In this document: piece after piece, positions 12,709 to 21,645 of the stretch
Layout of the letters: every line of letters starts with the position of its first letter
Numbering within the stretch: position 1 is the first letter of the stretch
DNA from: Bradyrhizobium diazoefficiens
GTDB lineage: Bacteria; Pseudomonadota; Alphaproteobacteria; Rhizobiales; Xanthobacteraceae
DNA length: 64,000 bases
NCBI RefSeq assembly: GCF_016616425.1
Contig: NZ_CP067101.1
Coordinates: 7,002,501 to 7,066,500, forward strand
Direction of reading: 5' to 3'
Translations under genes and position numbers: made by a program
The notes under the pieces: model-generated
What the model saw: the letters and a program-made list of their open reading frames with translations, nothing else
Told to the model about the DNA's origin: nothing
Database searches by the model: none

Positions 12709-13389
12709 TTAATTCGGCATCACATACGCATAGATCCGGCCGCGCGAGACCGGCGCCTCGCGGACGCGGTTGCCGTTGTTGCCGGAGATCATGATCGGAT
12801 TGCCCCGCGCATCAATCCCCGTGATGATGCCGACATGGCCGCCCCGGCGGCCACGCGACATCACCGCGATGGCGCCGACCTGCGGACCGGAGATGCGCGT
12901 GCCGTAGCGCGCGAACGAGCTCGCCATATCCGATCCCGTGCCTTGATGGCCGGTATGTTGCAGCACCATGTTCATGAAACGCGCGCACCACAGACTGCCG
13001 CGTCCGGTCGGATTGCCGCCGAGATAGCGGCGCGCCTCGGACACGAGACCGGATCCGCTGCCGAAGCCGCTGCTGCTCATGGCGCTATCGGTCATACCGC
13101 TATTGGTCATGCCGCCGGTATTGGCGTTGGGATCATAGCTCGCCCGGGTGTTGGAAAATCCACTTGCCCGCAACTGCGCCACGCCGCGCTCGAAGCGCGA
13201 GCTGCGGGTATGGTGGCGATGATAACGGTAATAATGATGTCTGGCGTGGTGCACGTAAGCGTGCCGCTCTGCGCTATGACGATGATGTGGCCGCGCCGAG
13301 GCCGGAGAAACGAACACGGCGACCGCCGTGAAGAAGAGCGCCAGCGCGACGATACAACGCGACAGGCGGTACGCAAACAACTCGAACAT
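12709..13389 (-). CDS. Secreted His-rich CHAP/TIGR02594-like protein
   Basis: 226 aa. The N-terminal signal sequence (hydrophobic residues about 12-30, VSPASA) is followed by a strikingly His/Arg/Tyr-rich stretch (about 34-62) and a Gly/Ser/Asn/Met linker (about 85-115). The C-terminal NlpC/P60- or CHAP-like domain has a candidate catalytic Cys135 (SLWCARF) and His185 (RGGHVGI). This fits a secreted cell-wall amidase or endopeptidase. The His-rich region could bind metal. It is a single gene, and its upstream region also carries the divergent hydrolase. Confidence 0.75.
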   Translation of the reverse strand: MFELFAYRLSRCIVALALFFTAVAVFVSPASARPHHRHSAERHAYVHHARHHYYRYHRHHTRSSRFERGVAQLRASGFSNTRASYDPNANTGGMTNSGMTDSAMSSSGFGSGSGLVSEARRYLGGNPTGRGSLWCARFMNMVLQHTGHQGTGSDMASSFARYGTRISGPQVGAIAVMSRGRRGGHVGIITGIDARGNPIMISGNNGNRVREAPVSRGRIYAYVMPN

Positions 13390-13604
13390 TCTTCATCCTT
13401 CGTTGACACCCCCACTTCCAGCCGACCCGTGCGGTGACCGACCTCCGTCGGGCCCTTAAGCCGCCCGATGTGGCGAGAAAAAGACACCGCGCCGGCGAAT
13501 AGCTGCGATGATTTTGCGTCAATACTCGTCTGAGGCTGCCGCATTGCGGACAACAGCATTAACTGCGATCCTGCAAAGGCGGCTTGAAGAGAGGGAAACG
13601 GTTA

Positions 13605-14468
13605 ATGCCCCACGCCACGACCAGCGACGACGTCCGCATCTATTTCGAGGAAGCGGGTCAGGGAACGCCGATTATTTTTCTGCACGAGTTCGCGGCCGAC
13701 TACACCAATTGGGAGCCGCAGATGCGTTACTTCTCGCGCGGCCATCGCTGCATCACCTATTCGGCGCGCGGCTACACGCCGTCGGACGTGCCCGAGGGCG
13801 AGGTCTACAGCTACACGCATTTCTACACCGACGCGCTCGCGGTGCTCGATCATCTCGGAATCGCGCGCGCGCATCTCGTTGGCCTGTCGATGGGCGCCTA
13901 CTCGTCGCTCCAGATCGGCTTGAACGCGCCGCAACGCGCGCTGTCGATGACGCTGGCCGGTGTCGGCTCGGGTTCGGAGATCGAGAACCTCGACGTCTGG
14001 CGCAAGCAGTGCCGCGCCAATGCCGAGCAGTTCGAGACCCTGGGCTCCGCCGAGGTCGCAAAGGTCACGCGCGAGGCACCGAGCCGGATTCCCTTCCTGG
14101 TGAAGGATCCGCGCGGCCATGCCGATTTCTACGCTGCTCTTGCGCGTCACGACGCCAAGGGATCGGCGCACACGATGCGCGGCTTCCAGGGCGGCCGTCC
14201 GTCGATCTACACAATGACGGATGCGATCCGGGCCGTTGCGACGCCCGCATTGATCATCTGCGGCGACGAAGACGATCCGTGCGTGGGCGCGAGCCTGTTC
14301 CTGAAGAAGCACCTTCCCGCGGCGGGGCTGGCGATGTTTCCGAAGTCGGGCCACGTGCTCAATCTCGAAGAGCCCGCGCTGTTCAACGCGAGCGTGGAAC
14401 GGTTCGTCACGCTGGTGGAAGCGGGGCGCTGGCCGGTCCGCGATGCGAGGTCGCTGGCTGCTGGTTAA
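13605..14468 (+). CDS. Alpha/beta-fold hydrolase
   Basis: 287 aa. The nucleophile elbow is GLSMG (Ser95), the acid is likely in GDEDDP near residue 219, and the base is His in SGHVLNLE near 248. The oxyanion segment is FLHEFAADYTNWEP. There is no signal peptide, so it is cytoplasmic. It resembles 3-oxoadipate enol-lactonase or haloperoxidase-like esterases, but the substrate is unknown. The ATG at 13605 is preferred over an upstream TTG because GAGAGGGAA lies before it. Confidence 0.85.
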   Translation: MPHATTSDDVRIYFEEAGQGTPIIFLHEFAADYTNWEPQMRYFSRGHRCITYSARGYTPSDVPEGEVYSYTHFYTDALAVLDHLGIARAHLVGLSMGAYSSLQIGLNAPQRALSMTLAGVGSGSEIENLDVWRKQCRANAEQFETLGSAEVAKVTREAPSRIPFLVKDPRGHADFYAALARHDAKGSAHTMRGFQGGRPSIYTMTDAIRAVATPALIICGDEDDPCVGASLFLKKHLPAAGLAMFPKSGHVLNLEEPALFNASVERFVTLVEAGRWPVRDARSLAAG

Positions 14469-14473
14469 TTAGC

Positions 14474-14582
14474 TCGTTATTCCGGGATGCGCCGACAGGC
14501 GCAGGCCCGGAATCTATCGAGCGGCAAACGCTGAGGCGCGATGGATTTCGGGCTCGATGCTTCGCATCGCCCCGGAATGACG
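14474..14582. repeat. Mosaic intergenic palindrome, copy 1
   Basis: The outer arms CGTTATTCCGGG and CCCCGGAATGACG are near-complementary, with two inner hairpins (GCGCCGACAGGCGC and CGATGCTTCGCATCG). A second copy of the same design is at 39233-39333. It lies between two convergent genes, so it may also function as a terminator. Confidence 0.7.
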
Positions 14583-14588
14583 AGGATT

Positions 14589-15251
14589 TTATTTCCCCCC
14601 GCCACGGCTCAGCAAGAACACGCCCTGCTCGCCGAACATGTTCCACACCCACCACGGCAATCGCAACCGCAGCGGACGGCCGTAGAGGTCGAGTGCTTCG
14701 GCGCGCTCCATCTTGACGCCAATCGCATCGCAAAGCTCGACGAAATCCTTGATGGTGCAGAAATGGATGTTGGCGGTGTCGTACCAGGTCGCCGGCAAAT
14801 TCTCGGTGCGCGGCATGTGGCCGCCGATCAGGAGCTGGAGCCGCATCTTCCAGAAGCCGAAATTCGGGAACGAGACGATGGCACGCCGGCCGATGCGCAG
14901 CAGATTCTCCAGCACCACCCTCGGCTGCCGCGTCGCCTGCAGCGTCTGCGACAGGATCACGTAGTCGAAGGCGTCATCGGGATAATTGACGAGGTCGGTG
15001 TCGGCATCGCCCTGCACCACCGCAAGGCCCTTGGCGACGCAGCGGTTGACGCCCTCGCGCGACAATTCGATGCCGCGGCCGTCGATGCCGCGGGTCTCCA
15101 GCAGCTGAAGCAGATCGCCCTCGCCGCAGCCGACGTCGAGCACTTTCGATCCCGGCTTGACCATCTCGGCGACCAAGAGATGGTCGGCGCGAAAATGACC
15201 GGACTGCCCCGTCGCAAGGCCGCCCAGCGGCAGCACTTCCTGTACAGACAT
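14589..15251 (-). CDS. metW: Methionine biosynthesis protein MetW
   Basis: 220 aa with a Rossmann-fold methyltransferase core. SAM motif I is VLDVGCGEGDLL (about residues 38-49), followed by the acidic post-I residue in GIELS and by DYVILSQTLQATRQP. MetW is paired with MetX in proteobacteria and activates homoserine acylation. The start lies 2 bases after the metX stop, so the two are co-transcribed and controlled by the metX riboswitch. The long upstream extension of this frame lies inside metX and is not used. Confidence 0.93.
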   Translation of the reverse strand: MSVQEVLPLGGLATGQSGHFRADHLLVAEMVKPGSKVLDVGCGEGDLLQLLETRGIDGRGIELSREGVNRCVAKGLAVVQGDADTDLVNYPDDAFDYVILSQTLQATRQPRVVLENLLRIGRRAIVSFPNFGFWKMRLQLLIGGHMPRTENLPATWYDTANIHFCTIKDFVELCDAIGVKMERAEALDLYGRPLRLRLPWWVWNMFGEQGVFLLSRGGGK

Positions 15252-15253
15252 CG

Positions 15254-16456
15254 CTAGTCGTTCCTGGAGGTGAGCCCGCGGGCCTTGCCTGCCGATTGCA
15301 GAAAGGCGCGGGAGATGTCGAAGAATTCGGGAACGTCGAGCAGGAAGGCGTCGTGGCCGCGATCGGTCTCGATCTCGGCAAACGACACCCGCGCGCTCGA
15401 GGCGTTCAACGCGTGCACCAGCGCGCGCGATTCCGAGGTCGGAAACAGCCAGTCGCTGGTAAACGACACCACGCAGAAGCGGGTCTGGATTTCCGCGAAC
15501 GCCCTTGCGAGCGCCCCGCCATGGTCCGCGGCGATGTCGAAATAGTCCATCGCGCGCGTCAGATAGAGATAGGAATTGGCGTCGAAGCGCTCGACGAAGG
15601 AGGAGCCCTGGTAGCGCAGATAGCTCTCGACCTGGAAGTCGGCGTCGAAAGAGAAGGTCGGCAGCTCGCGGTCCTGCATGCGCCGGCCGAACTTGCGATG
15701 CAACGCCGCGTCCGAGAGATAGGTGATGTGCGCCGCCATCCGCGCCACCGCGAGCCCGCGATGCGGATGGATGCCGCGGTCGGCATAGCCGCCACCGTGC
15801 CAGTCGGGATCGGCCATCACGGCCTGACGGCCGAGCTCGTGGAAGGCGATGTTCTGCGCCGAGTGCCGCGTCGCGCAGGCAATCGCCAGGGCAGAGAACA
15901 CGCGGCCCGGATAGGCCGCGGTCCATTGCAGCACCTGCATGCCGCCCATCGAGCCGCCAACGACCGCAAACAGCGTGTCGATGCCGAGCCGGTCGATCAG
16001 CATTGCCTGCGCGCGCACCATGTCGGGTATGGTGATGACGGGGAAATCCAGGCCCCAGACCTTGCCGGTGGCAGGATTGATCGAGGCCGGCCCGGTCGAG
16101 CCCATGCAGCCGCCGATCACGTTGGAGCAGATGATGAAGTAGTGCTTGGGATCAATGGGGCGGCCGGGGCCGACCAGCGTGTCCCACCAGCCGGGCTTGC
16201 CGGTGACGGGATGCACGTTGGCGACGTGCTGATCGCCGGTCAGCGCATGGCAGATCAGGATTGCGTTGGAGCGATCGGCGTTGAGCTCGCCATAGGTCTG
16301 GTAGGCGATCTGGAACGGGGTGAGATCGACGCCGCAATCGAGCCGCAGCGGCTGCTCGGTGCCGAAATGCGCGACCTGCGAGCTCGGATGATCCACCTCG
16401 TGCGACCGTTCGTCGGCGCTGATCGCGGGACTCGGTATCGACTTGACGCCACCCAT
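15254..16456 (-). CDS. metX: Homoserine O-acyltransferase (MetX type)
   Basis: 400 aa alpha/beta-hydrolase-fold acyltransferase for the first dedicated step of methionine synthesis (homoserine to O-acetyl- or O-succinylhomoserine). The nucleophile elbow is GGSMGGM near residue 168, Asp is in FTSDWLFP near 336, and His in RGHDAFL near 368. [12 protein letters not shown] is the oxyanion segment. The frame stays open upstream to 16657 but overlaps the SAM-II riboswitch and its terminator. Of the two downstream ATGs, 16456 has GAGG at a suitable distance; 16504 sits at the foot of the terminator without a ribosome site. The acyl donor cannot be told. Confidence 0.93.
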   Translation of the reverse strand: MGGVKSIPSPAISADERSHEVDHPSSQVAHFGTEQPLRLDCGVDLTPFQIAYQTYGELNADRSNAILICHALTGDQHVANVHPVTGKPGWWDTLVGPGRPIDPKHYFIICSNVIGGCMGSTGPASINPATGKVWGLDFPVITIPDMVRAQAMLIDRLGIDTLFAVVGGSMGGMQVLQWTAAYPGRVFSALAIACATRHSAQNIAFHELGRQAVMADPDWHGGGYADRGIHPHRGLAVARMAAHITYLSDAALHRKFGRRMQDRELPTFSFDADFQVESYLRYQGSSFVERFDANSYLYLTRAMDYFDIAADHGGALARAFAEIQTRFCVVSFTSDWLFPTSESRALVHALNASSARVSFAEIETDRGHDAFLLDVPEFFDISRAFLQSAGKARGLTSRND

Positions 16457-16517
16457 CTGACCATCGACCTCGTTTGCGATCAAACGCTTGATCGCCACTT
16501 GCATCAGGCCATGAAAA

Positions 16518-16546
16518 ACCCGGCCTGAACGATAGGTTCGGCCGGG
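16518..16546 (-). terminator. Riboswitch expression platform, intrinsic terminator
   Basis: On the minus strand a G/C-rich hairpin (CCCGGCCGAAC, 6-base loop, GTTCAGGCCGGG) is followed at once by TTTTT. It lies just downstream of the SAM-II aptamer. The upper aptamer-proximal strand CAGGCCGGGG could compete for pairing, which would fit SAM-dependent premature termination. Confidence 0.75.
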
Positions 16547-16555
16547 ATCGGAAGC

Positions 16556-16620
16556 GTCCCCGGCCTGTTTAGCGAGTTTTTTAACGTGGCTGCAAGCCGG
16601 CCGGCTCAAATGACCACGGA
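16556..16620 (-). promoter_or_regulatory. SAM-II riboswitch aptamer upstream of metX
   Basis: The minus strand contains the SAM-II core in order. P1 is CGTGG paired with CCACG, then CATTTGAGCC, the GGCTTGCAG segment, GTTAAA after P1, and GCTAAA for the pseudoknot. P1 closes at 16585-16589 with 16614-16618. SAM-II riboswitches are known in alphaproteobacteria on metX/metA/metC-type genes and bind S-adenosylmethionine. The position, 100 bases before metX and between its promoter and a terminator, fits feedback control of metXW. Confidence 0.93.
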
Positions 16621-16628
16621 ACGGGCAA

Positions 16629-16657
16629 AAACTACCGTCTTGGGTGGTTTTCGTCAA
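16629..16657 (-). promoter_or_regulatory. metX promoter
   Basis: On the minus strand there is TTGACG (16652-16657), a 17-base spacer, then TAGTTT (16629-16634). Transcription would begin at about 16620-16624, exactly at the base of the SAM-II aptamer, which supports both calls. Confidence 0.75.
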
Positions 16658-16783
16658 GTCGCGGCCCGGATCGACCGAATTCGCCTCTGTCGCGGTCGCC
16701 CGAAAAGGACGTCATTTCTCTTTGCTTTCGCCGTCCCGACTGCCTAATCAAGACGTCCCCATCGAAACCATCGACAGCCAGAC

Positions 16784-17632
16784 ATGTCACAACGTCCGCC
16801 CGCGCCACCATCGCTCCAGGAACTGCGCAAGGAGATCGACGCGATCGACGAGGGCATGCATCGCCTCCTGATGCAGCGCGGCGACATCATCGACCGCCTG
16901 ATCCAGGTCAAGCAGACCCAGGAAGTCGGCTCGGCGTTCCGTCCGGCGCGCGAGGCCGCCATGATGCGCGACCTCGTGCAGCGCCATCGCGGCATCCTGC
17001 CGCTCGACACGGTCGAGAGCATCTGGCGCGTCATCATCTCGACCTTCACCTATGTGCAGGCGCCGTTCTCGGTGCATGCCGACATTTCGGTGAGCGAGCC
17101 GGCGATGCGCGATTCCGCGCGCTTCCATTTCGGCTTCACCGTGCCTTACGTCGCGCATTTCAGCGCGCAGGCGGCGGTCGAGGCGGTTGCGAAATCCAAG
17201 GGCGATCTGGCACTGGTCTCGGCGACGTCGGGCCGCACGCCGTGGTGGCTCTCGCTCGAGGCCGAAGGCGCGCCAAAAATCATCGCGCGGCTGCCCTTCG
17301 TCGAGCGCGCCGACCATCCGGCTGCGCTGCCGGTGTTCGCGGTCTCGCGCGTCGCCGACAGCGCTTTGGTGACGGAGGTCGAGACCTTCAGCGTGCGCGT
17401 CTCGGGGTGGAACGCCGATGTCGCGCGCGCCCTGTCGCCGCTCGCCGAGATCGTGGCGGTGCCCGATACCGCCTTCGACGGCGCGGCGCTGCTGGTCTCG
17501 GTCACGAGCGCGACCAGCATCGACAAAATCAGGGCAGCCCTGATCGAGGCGGGGGCCTCGGTGCGCTCCACGGCTCTCGTCGGCAGCCACGCAACGCGCT
17601 ATACGGTGCCCCCGACCGGGCCGAAATCGTAG
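16784..17632 (+). CDS. Chorismate mutase with C-terminal prephenate-dehydratase-like region
   Basis: 282 aa. Residues about 10-95 form an AroQ helical chorismate mutase (LQELRKEIDAIDEGMHRLL, then the Arg/Lys segment DRLIQVKQ and FRPAREAAMMRDL), converting chorismate to prephenate. The remaining 185 residues look like a periplasmic-binding-type or prephenate-dehydratase-like fold (PYVAHFSAQAAVEAV, KGDLALVSA), but I do not see the dehydratase TRF motif or a normal ACT domain. It is followed 36 bases later by hisC and then tyrC, so an aromatic amino acid role is clear. Whether the C-terminal part is catalytic or regulatory is open. Confidence 0.85.
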   Translation: MSQRPPAPPSLQELRKEIDAIDEGMHRLLMQRGDIIDRLIQVKQTQEVGSAFRPAREAAMMRDLVQRHRGILPLDTVESIWRVIISTFTYVQAPFSVHADISVSEPAMRDSARFHFGFTVPYVAHFSAQAAVEAVAKSKGDLALVSATSGRTPWWLSLEAEGAPKIIARLPFVERADHPAALPVFAVSRVADSALVTEVETFSVRVSGWNADVARALSPLAEIVAVPDTAFDGAALLVSVTSATSIDKIRAALIEAGASVRSTALVGSHATRYTVPPTGPKS

Positions 17633-17668
17633 ATCGCGCGCCTCGCCCCGCCATTTTCGGAGTTGAAG

Positions 17669-18766
17669 ATGTCCCGCCCCGTGCCGAACCCCGGCATTCT
17701 CGATATTGCGCCCTACACGCCCGGCAAGAGCCCGGTCGCCGAGCCGGGCCGCAAGGTGTTCAAGCTCTCGGCCAACGAGACGCCATTCGGGCCCTCGCCC
17801 AAGGCGATCGAGGCGTTCAAGCGCGTGGCGGATCATCTGGAGGACTATCCGGAAGGCACCTCGCGCGTGCTGCGCGAGGCGATCGGCCGTTCTTTCGGGC
17901 TCGATCCCAACCGCATCATCTGCGGCGCCGGCTCCGACGAGATCCTGAACCTGCTTGCCCACACCTATCTCAGCCACGGCGACGAGGCGATCTCCACCAC
18001 GCACGGCTTCCTGGTCTACCCGATCGCGACCATGGCGGTCGGCGCCAAGAACGTCATCGCGCCGGAGACCAACCTCACCTGCGACGTCGATGCCATCCTG
18101 AGGGCGGTGACGCCGAAGACGAAACTGGTCTGGCTCGCCAACCCCAACAATCCGACCGGGACCTATGTGCCGTTCGACGAGGTCAAGCGCTTGCGCGCCG
18201 GCCTGCCCTCGCACGTGCTGCTGGTGCTCGACGCCGCCTATTGCGACTACGTCTCGCGCAACGACTACGAGATGGGGATCGAGCTCGTCGCCACCACCGA
18301 GAACACGGTGGTGACGCACACCTTCTCGAAGATCCACGGCCTCGCCGCGCTGCGCATCGGCTGGATGTTCGGTCCCGAGCACATCATCGACGCCGTCAAC
18401 CGCATCCGCGGTCCCTTCAACGTGTCGACGCCGGCAATGTACGCCGCGGTCGCCGCGATCGAGGACACGGCGCATCAGGCGATGTCGAAGCAGTTCACCG
18501 AGACCTGGCGCAACTGGCTCACCGAGGAGATCGGCAAGCTCGGTCTGAAGGTGACGCCGAGCGTCGCCAATTTCGTGCTCATCCACTTCCCGACCGACAA
18601 GGGCAAGACCGCTGGTGATGCCGACGCCTTCCTGACCAGGCGAGGCCTGGTGCTGCGCGCGTTGAAGAACTACCGCCTGCCGCATTCGCTGCGGATGACC
18701 ATCGGCACCGAGGAGGCCAACCGCCTCGTGGTCGAAGGCTTGCGCGACTTCATGGCCGGCAAATGA
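17669..18766 (+). CDS. hisC: Histidinol-phosphate / aromatic aminotransferase
   Basis: 365 aa, fold-type I PLP aminotransferase of the HisC family. It has [13 protein letters not shown] at the N-terminus, NPNNPTGTY in the middle, the PLP-binding Lys at about 220 in [16 protein letters not shown], and RIRGPFNVS near the C-terminal third. The neighbours, chorismate mutase and tyrC, suggest that this copy also or mainly transaminates prephenate or aromatic 2-oxo acids. The start is the ATG at 17669 after GGAGTTGA; a TTG two codons upstream is less likely. The stop overlaps the tyrC start (ATGA). Confidence 0.9.
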   Translation: MSRPVPNPGILDIAPYTPGKSPVAEPGRKVFKLSANETPFGPSPKAIEAFKRVADHLEDYPEGTSRVLREAIGRSFGLDPNRIICGAGSDEILNLLAHTYLSHGDEAISTTHGFLVYPIATMAVGAKNVIAPETNLTCDVDAILRAVTPKTKLVWLANPNNPTGTYVPFDEVKRLRAGLPSHVLLVLDAAYCDYVSRNDYEMGIELVATTENTVVTHTFSKIHGLAALRIGWMFGPEHIIDAVNRIRGPFNVSTPAMYAAVAAIEDTAHQAMSKQFTETWRNWLTEEIGKLGLKVTPSVANFVLIHFPTDKGKTAGDADAFLTRRGLVLRALKNYRLPHSLRMTIGTEEANRLVVEGLRDFMAGK

Positions 18767-19698
18767 GCGCGGATCCACACTTTCAGCGCGTCGCGCTGAT
18801 CGGCTTCGGCCTGATCGGCGGCTCGATCGCGCGTGCTGCGAAGCTCCAGGGCCTGGCCGGCGAGATCGTCACCACCGCACGCTCGGAGAAGACGCGCGCG
18901 CGGGTGATGGAGCTCGGCATCGTCGATAAGGTCGTGGCGACCAATGCCGACGCGGTGAAGGATGCCGATCTCGTCATCCTCTGCATTCCCGTCGGCGCCT
19001 GCGGACCCGTGGCGCAGGAGATCGCCGCGCATCTGAAGCCGGGCGCAATCGTATCCGACGTCGGTTCGGTCAAGGGCGCCATCGTCAGGGACATGGCGCC
19101 GCATCTGCCGAAAGGCGTTCATTTCGTGCCGGCGCATCCGGTCGCAGGCACCGAGCATTCGGGGCCGGATTCAGGTTTTGCCGAACTCTTCATCAATCGC
19201 TGGTGCATCCTCACCCCGCCGGAAGGCGTCGATGCGACGGCCACCGATCGCCTGCGCGCGTTCTGGGCGGCGATGGGCGCCAAGGTCGAAGTGATGACGC
19301 CGGATCATCACGATCTCGTGCTCGCGATCACCAGCCATCTGCCGCATCTGATCGCCTACACCATCGTCGGCACTGCCGACGAACTGGCGCAGGTGACGGA
19401 ATCCGAGGTGATCAAGTTCTCCGCCGGCGGCTTTCGCGATTTCACCCGCATCGCCGCGTCCGACCCGACGATGTGGCGCGACGTTTTCCTCGCCAACAAG
19501 GAAGCCGTGCTGGAGATGCTCGGCACCTTCACCGAAGATCTCGCAAAACTCACCCGCGCCATCCGCCGCGGCGACGGCGAGGCGCTGTTCGACCACTTCA
19601 CCCGTACCCGCGCCATCCGCCGCGGCATCGTCGAGATCGGCCAGGATTCGGCCGCGCCCGATTTCGGCCGGCCCCATGCGGCGCTGAAGAAGCCATAA
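18763..19698 (+). CDS. tyrC: Prephenate/arogenate dehydrogenase
   Basis: 311 aa. The N-terminal Rossmann motif [10 protein letters not shown] (about residues 12-21) binds NAD(P). It is followed by VSDVGSVKG and [13 protein letters not shown], which contains the conserved catalytic His, then the helical dimerisation region ([25 protein letters not shown]). It catalyses oxidative decarboxylation toward tyrosine. There is no C-terminal ACT domain. It overlaps hisC by four bases and is translationally coupled to it. Confidence 0.93.
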   Translation: MSADPHFQRVALIGFGLIGGSIARAAKLQGLAGEIVTTARSEKTRARVMELGIVDKVVATNADAVKDADLVILCIPVGACGPVAQEIAAHLKPGAIVSDVGSVKGAIVRDMAPHLPKGVHFVPAHPVAGTEHSGPDSGFAELFINRWCILTPPEGVDATATDRLRAFWAAMGAKVEVMTPDHHDLVLAITSHLPHLIAYTIVGTADELAQVTESEVIKFSAGGFRDFTRIAASDPTMWRDVFLANKEAVLEMLGTFTEDLAKLTRAIRRGDGEALFDHFTRTRAIRRGIVEIGQDSAAPDFGRPHAALKKP

Positions 19699-19738
19699 CG
19701 CTCGTCCTCACTCCCCGTCATGGCCGACGGCGGCGCGA

Positions 19739-20923
19739 TCAATACAGCGGCGGGATCTGGCCGACCTTGACCGGGCCGAGCAGCACGGCGCCGTCGACGA
19801 ACTTCAACGGGAAGCTTCTCGCCTTCTTGCCTTCCAGCGTGCTCTCGGTGCCGATCGAGTTGATGCCGGCGGCAACGCCGGCATTGGCATTCTGCTTGAT
19901 GACCTTGCCGAGGCCGGGAATGGCGCGATCGAGCGCGCCGAACAAATTGTTGAGGTCCTGCGACTTCACGCCCGGCGCGACGCGATCGAGCGTTGCCTGG
20001 GGTACGCCCTCCTCCAGCATCTTCTCGATGCCAAGCGCCGGGATCACGCGCTCGAGGCCGGTCACGGTCATCTGCAATTCACCGTCGAGCCGGCCGTTGG
20101 CCGAGAGGCCGAGCGTGCCGGCCGCGACCGCAATCATCTCACCCTGCTGGATCCGCGACTGCACGATCTCGATATGACCGCCGGCGGCCTGGATCTCGCG
20201 GAAGCGCTGCGGCCACGGCTTTGGCGTGAGGTCGGAGAGCCCGGTGATCTTTGCGCGCGTGTCCGCCTCGAACGGCTCGGCGAGCAGGGGGTGAACGCCC
20301 TGGATGCTGCCCTGCGCGATATGGAGCACAGTCTCGATGACGGGATGATCGGCCGACGATCCCTCCGCGAGGCGGCCGTGCAGCTCGACCTGCTTGGCGC
20401 GCGCGAGCGGCACCTGCACGCTGCCGTCGAGACGATTGATAACGGGATCGTCGAACACGATGGAGGCGCGCTCCGGCACGGCCGGCAGGCCGACCACGCT
20501 GCTGCGGCCCTTGCTCCAGTTCACCACGAAGGTGTTGTGCGTGACCCCGTCGGTCAGCGTCGCGGGGGCGGAGAATTCGGCGATGACGAGCTTGGGGTCG
20601 TAGGCCTGGGCGACGACCAGGATGTTGTCGAGCTTCGCCGTGAATGGCGTCTTGCTCGCATTCTGCGAGACCAGGGCGACGCTGGCGCCGGAGCACCGGA
20701 CCTCGAAGCGGAACGGGAAGCCGGCGATCGAGCGCTTGGCGCAATCATAGATGCGGCCGGACTTGGCCTCCTGCGCCCGCCAGGCGTCTGCGGCAATTTC
20801 GGCCCGCGAGGCCGCATAGAACCAGAAGCAGCTCCAGGCGACGGCGAGGATCAGGACGAGAACGGGTGCGATGAAAAGGCCCCAACGGGAGCGACGGCCT
20901 GTGGCAACGGTCATATTGGACAT
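19739..20923 (-). CDS. DUF2125 family membrane-anchored protein
   Basis: 394 aa. A short basic N-terminus is followed by one membrane segment (about residues 13-34, GLFIAPVLVLILAVAWSCFW), leaving a large periplasmic domain of beta-rich sequence. It matches the DUF2125 family found widely in alphaproteobacteria, whose function is unknown. Two cysteines in the periplasmic part (IYDCAKRS, VRCSGAS) may form a disulfide. The start at 20923 is chosen because the conserved sequence begins there. Confidence 0.82.
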   Translation of the reverse strand: MSNMTVATGRRSRWGLFIAPVLVLILAVAWSCFWFYAASRAEIAADAWRAQEAKSGRIYDCAKRSIAGFPFRFEVRCSGASVALVSQNASKTPFTAKLDNILVVAQAYDPKLVIAEFSAPATLTDGVTHNTFVVNWSKGRSSVVGLPAVPERASIVFDDPVINRLDGSVQVPLARAKQVELHGRLAEGSSADHPVIETVLHIAQGSIQGVHPLLAEPFEADTRAKITGLSDLTPKPWPQRFREIQAAGGHIEIVQSRIQQGEMIAVAAGTLGLSANGRLDGELQMTVTGLERVIPALGIEKMLEEGVPQATLDRVAPGVKSQDLNNLFGALDRAIPGLGKVIKQNANAGVAAGINSIGTESTLEGKKARSFPLKFVDGAVLLGPVKVGQIPPLY

Positions 20924-21033
20924 GCGGCGACCCTTTGGCCCCAGATTTTGGCAAATGTAAGCGAGGCCGGCCTCCGACGAAAGGCGGAGAATTCGCTTCG
21001 CTTGGGACACCGGTTCTGGTAGCCGTGCCCGAA

Positions 21034-21645
21034 ATGTCGGAAATCATCCTCCCCTCCGCCACCGCAACCAAAGGCGACCTCTGGGTGTTCGGCTACGGCT
21101 CGCTGATGTGGCGGCCGGGCTTCGACTTCGAGGAGCGCGTCCCGGCGCGGCTGGTCGGCGAGCATCGCGCACTCTGCGTCTATTCCTTCGTGCATCGTGG
21201 CACGCCGGAGCAGCCGGGCCTGGTGCTCGGGCTCGACCGCGGTGGCGCCTGTCGCGGCATCGCCTTCCGCGTCGCCGAGAAGAACCGCACTGAGGTCGTC
21301 GCTTACTTGCGCGCACGCGAGCAGGTCACGTCGGTCTATCGCGAGGTGATGCGCTCGGTTTGGCTCGAGAACGATGCACGGCAGCGTGTTCCGGCGCTCG
21401 CTTATGTCGTCGACCGCGGCCATGTCCAATATGCCGGCCGTCTGTCGCTCGCTGAGCAGCACCGCCATGTCGTCCAGGGCCACGGCCAGTCCGGCGCCAA
21501 TCGCGACTATGTCACGGCGACGGTGAAAGCGATCGAGGCCGAAGGCTTTCGCGACACGCAGCTGCATCAGCTCGCATTGATGCTGCATGGTGATGCGCAT
21601 TCCCTGCGCGCGCCGGCGCCAGTGGAAGACCGCGAGAACCGCTAG
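21034..21645 (+). CDS. ChaC-like gamma-glutamylcyclotransferase
   Basis: 203 aa. The signature FGYGSLMWRPGF is at about residues 18-29, followed by the glutamylcyclotransferase core (LVLGLDRGGACRGIAFRV, AYVVDRGH, GQSGANRDYV). Family members cleave glutathione or gamma-glutamyl peptides to 5-oxoproline. It is cytoplasmic, divergent from the DUF2125 gene, and its end overlaps the convergent acyltransferase gene by four bases. Confidence 0.9.
   Translation: MSEIILPSATATKGDLWVFGYGSLMWRPGFDFEERVPARLVGEHRALCVYSFVHRGTPEQPGLVLGLDRGGACRGIAFRVAEKNRTEVVAYLRAREQVTSVYREVMRSVWLENDARQRVPALAYVVDRGHVQYAGRLSLAEQHRHVVQGHGQSGANRDYVTATVKAIEAEGFRDTQLHQLALMLHGDAHSLRAPAPVEDRENR

Noticed and set aside
16457..16657. 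Longer metX start (67 extra residues)
   Set aside because: It would lie within the SAM-II aptamer and the terminator, upstream of the predicted transcript start.
16787..18778. A 663-codon open frame antisense to chorismate mutase and hisC
   Set aside because: Same GC effect; low-complexity Arg/Asp/His translation and two well-supported genes on the other strand.
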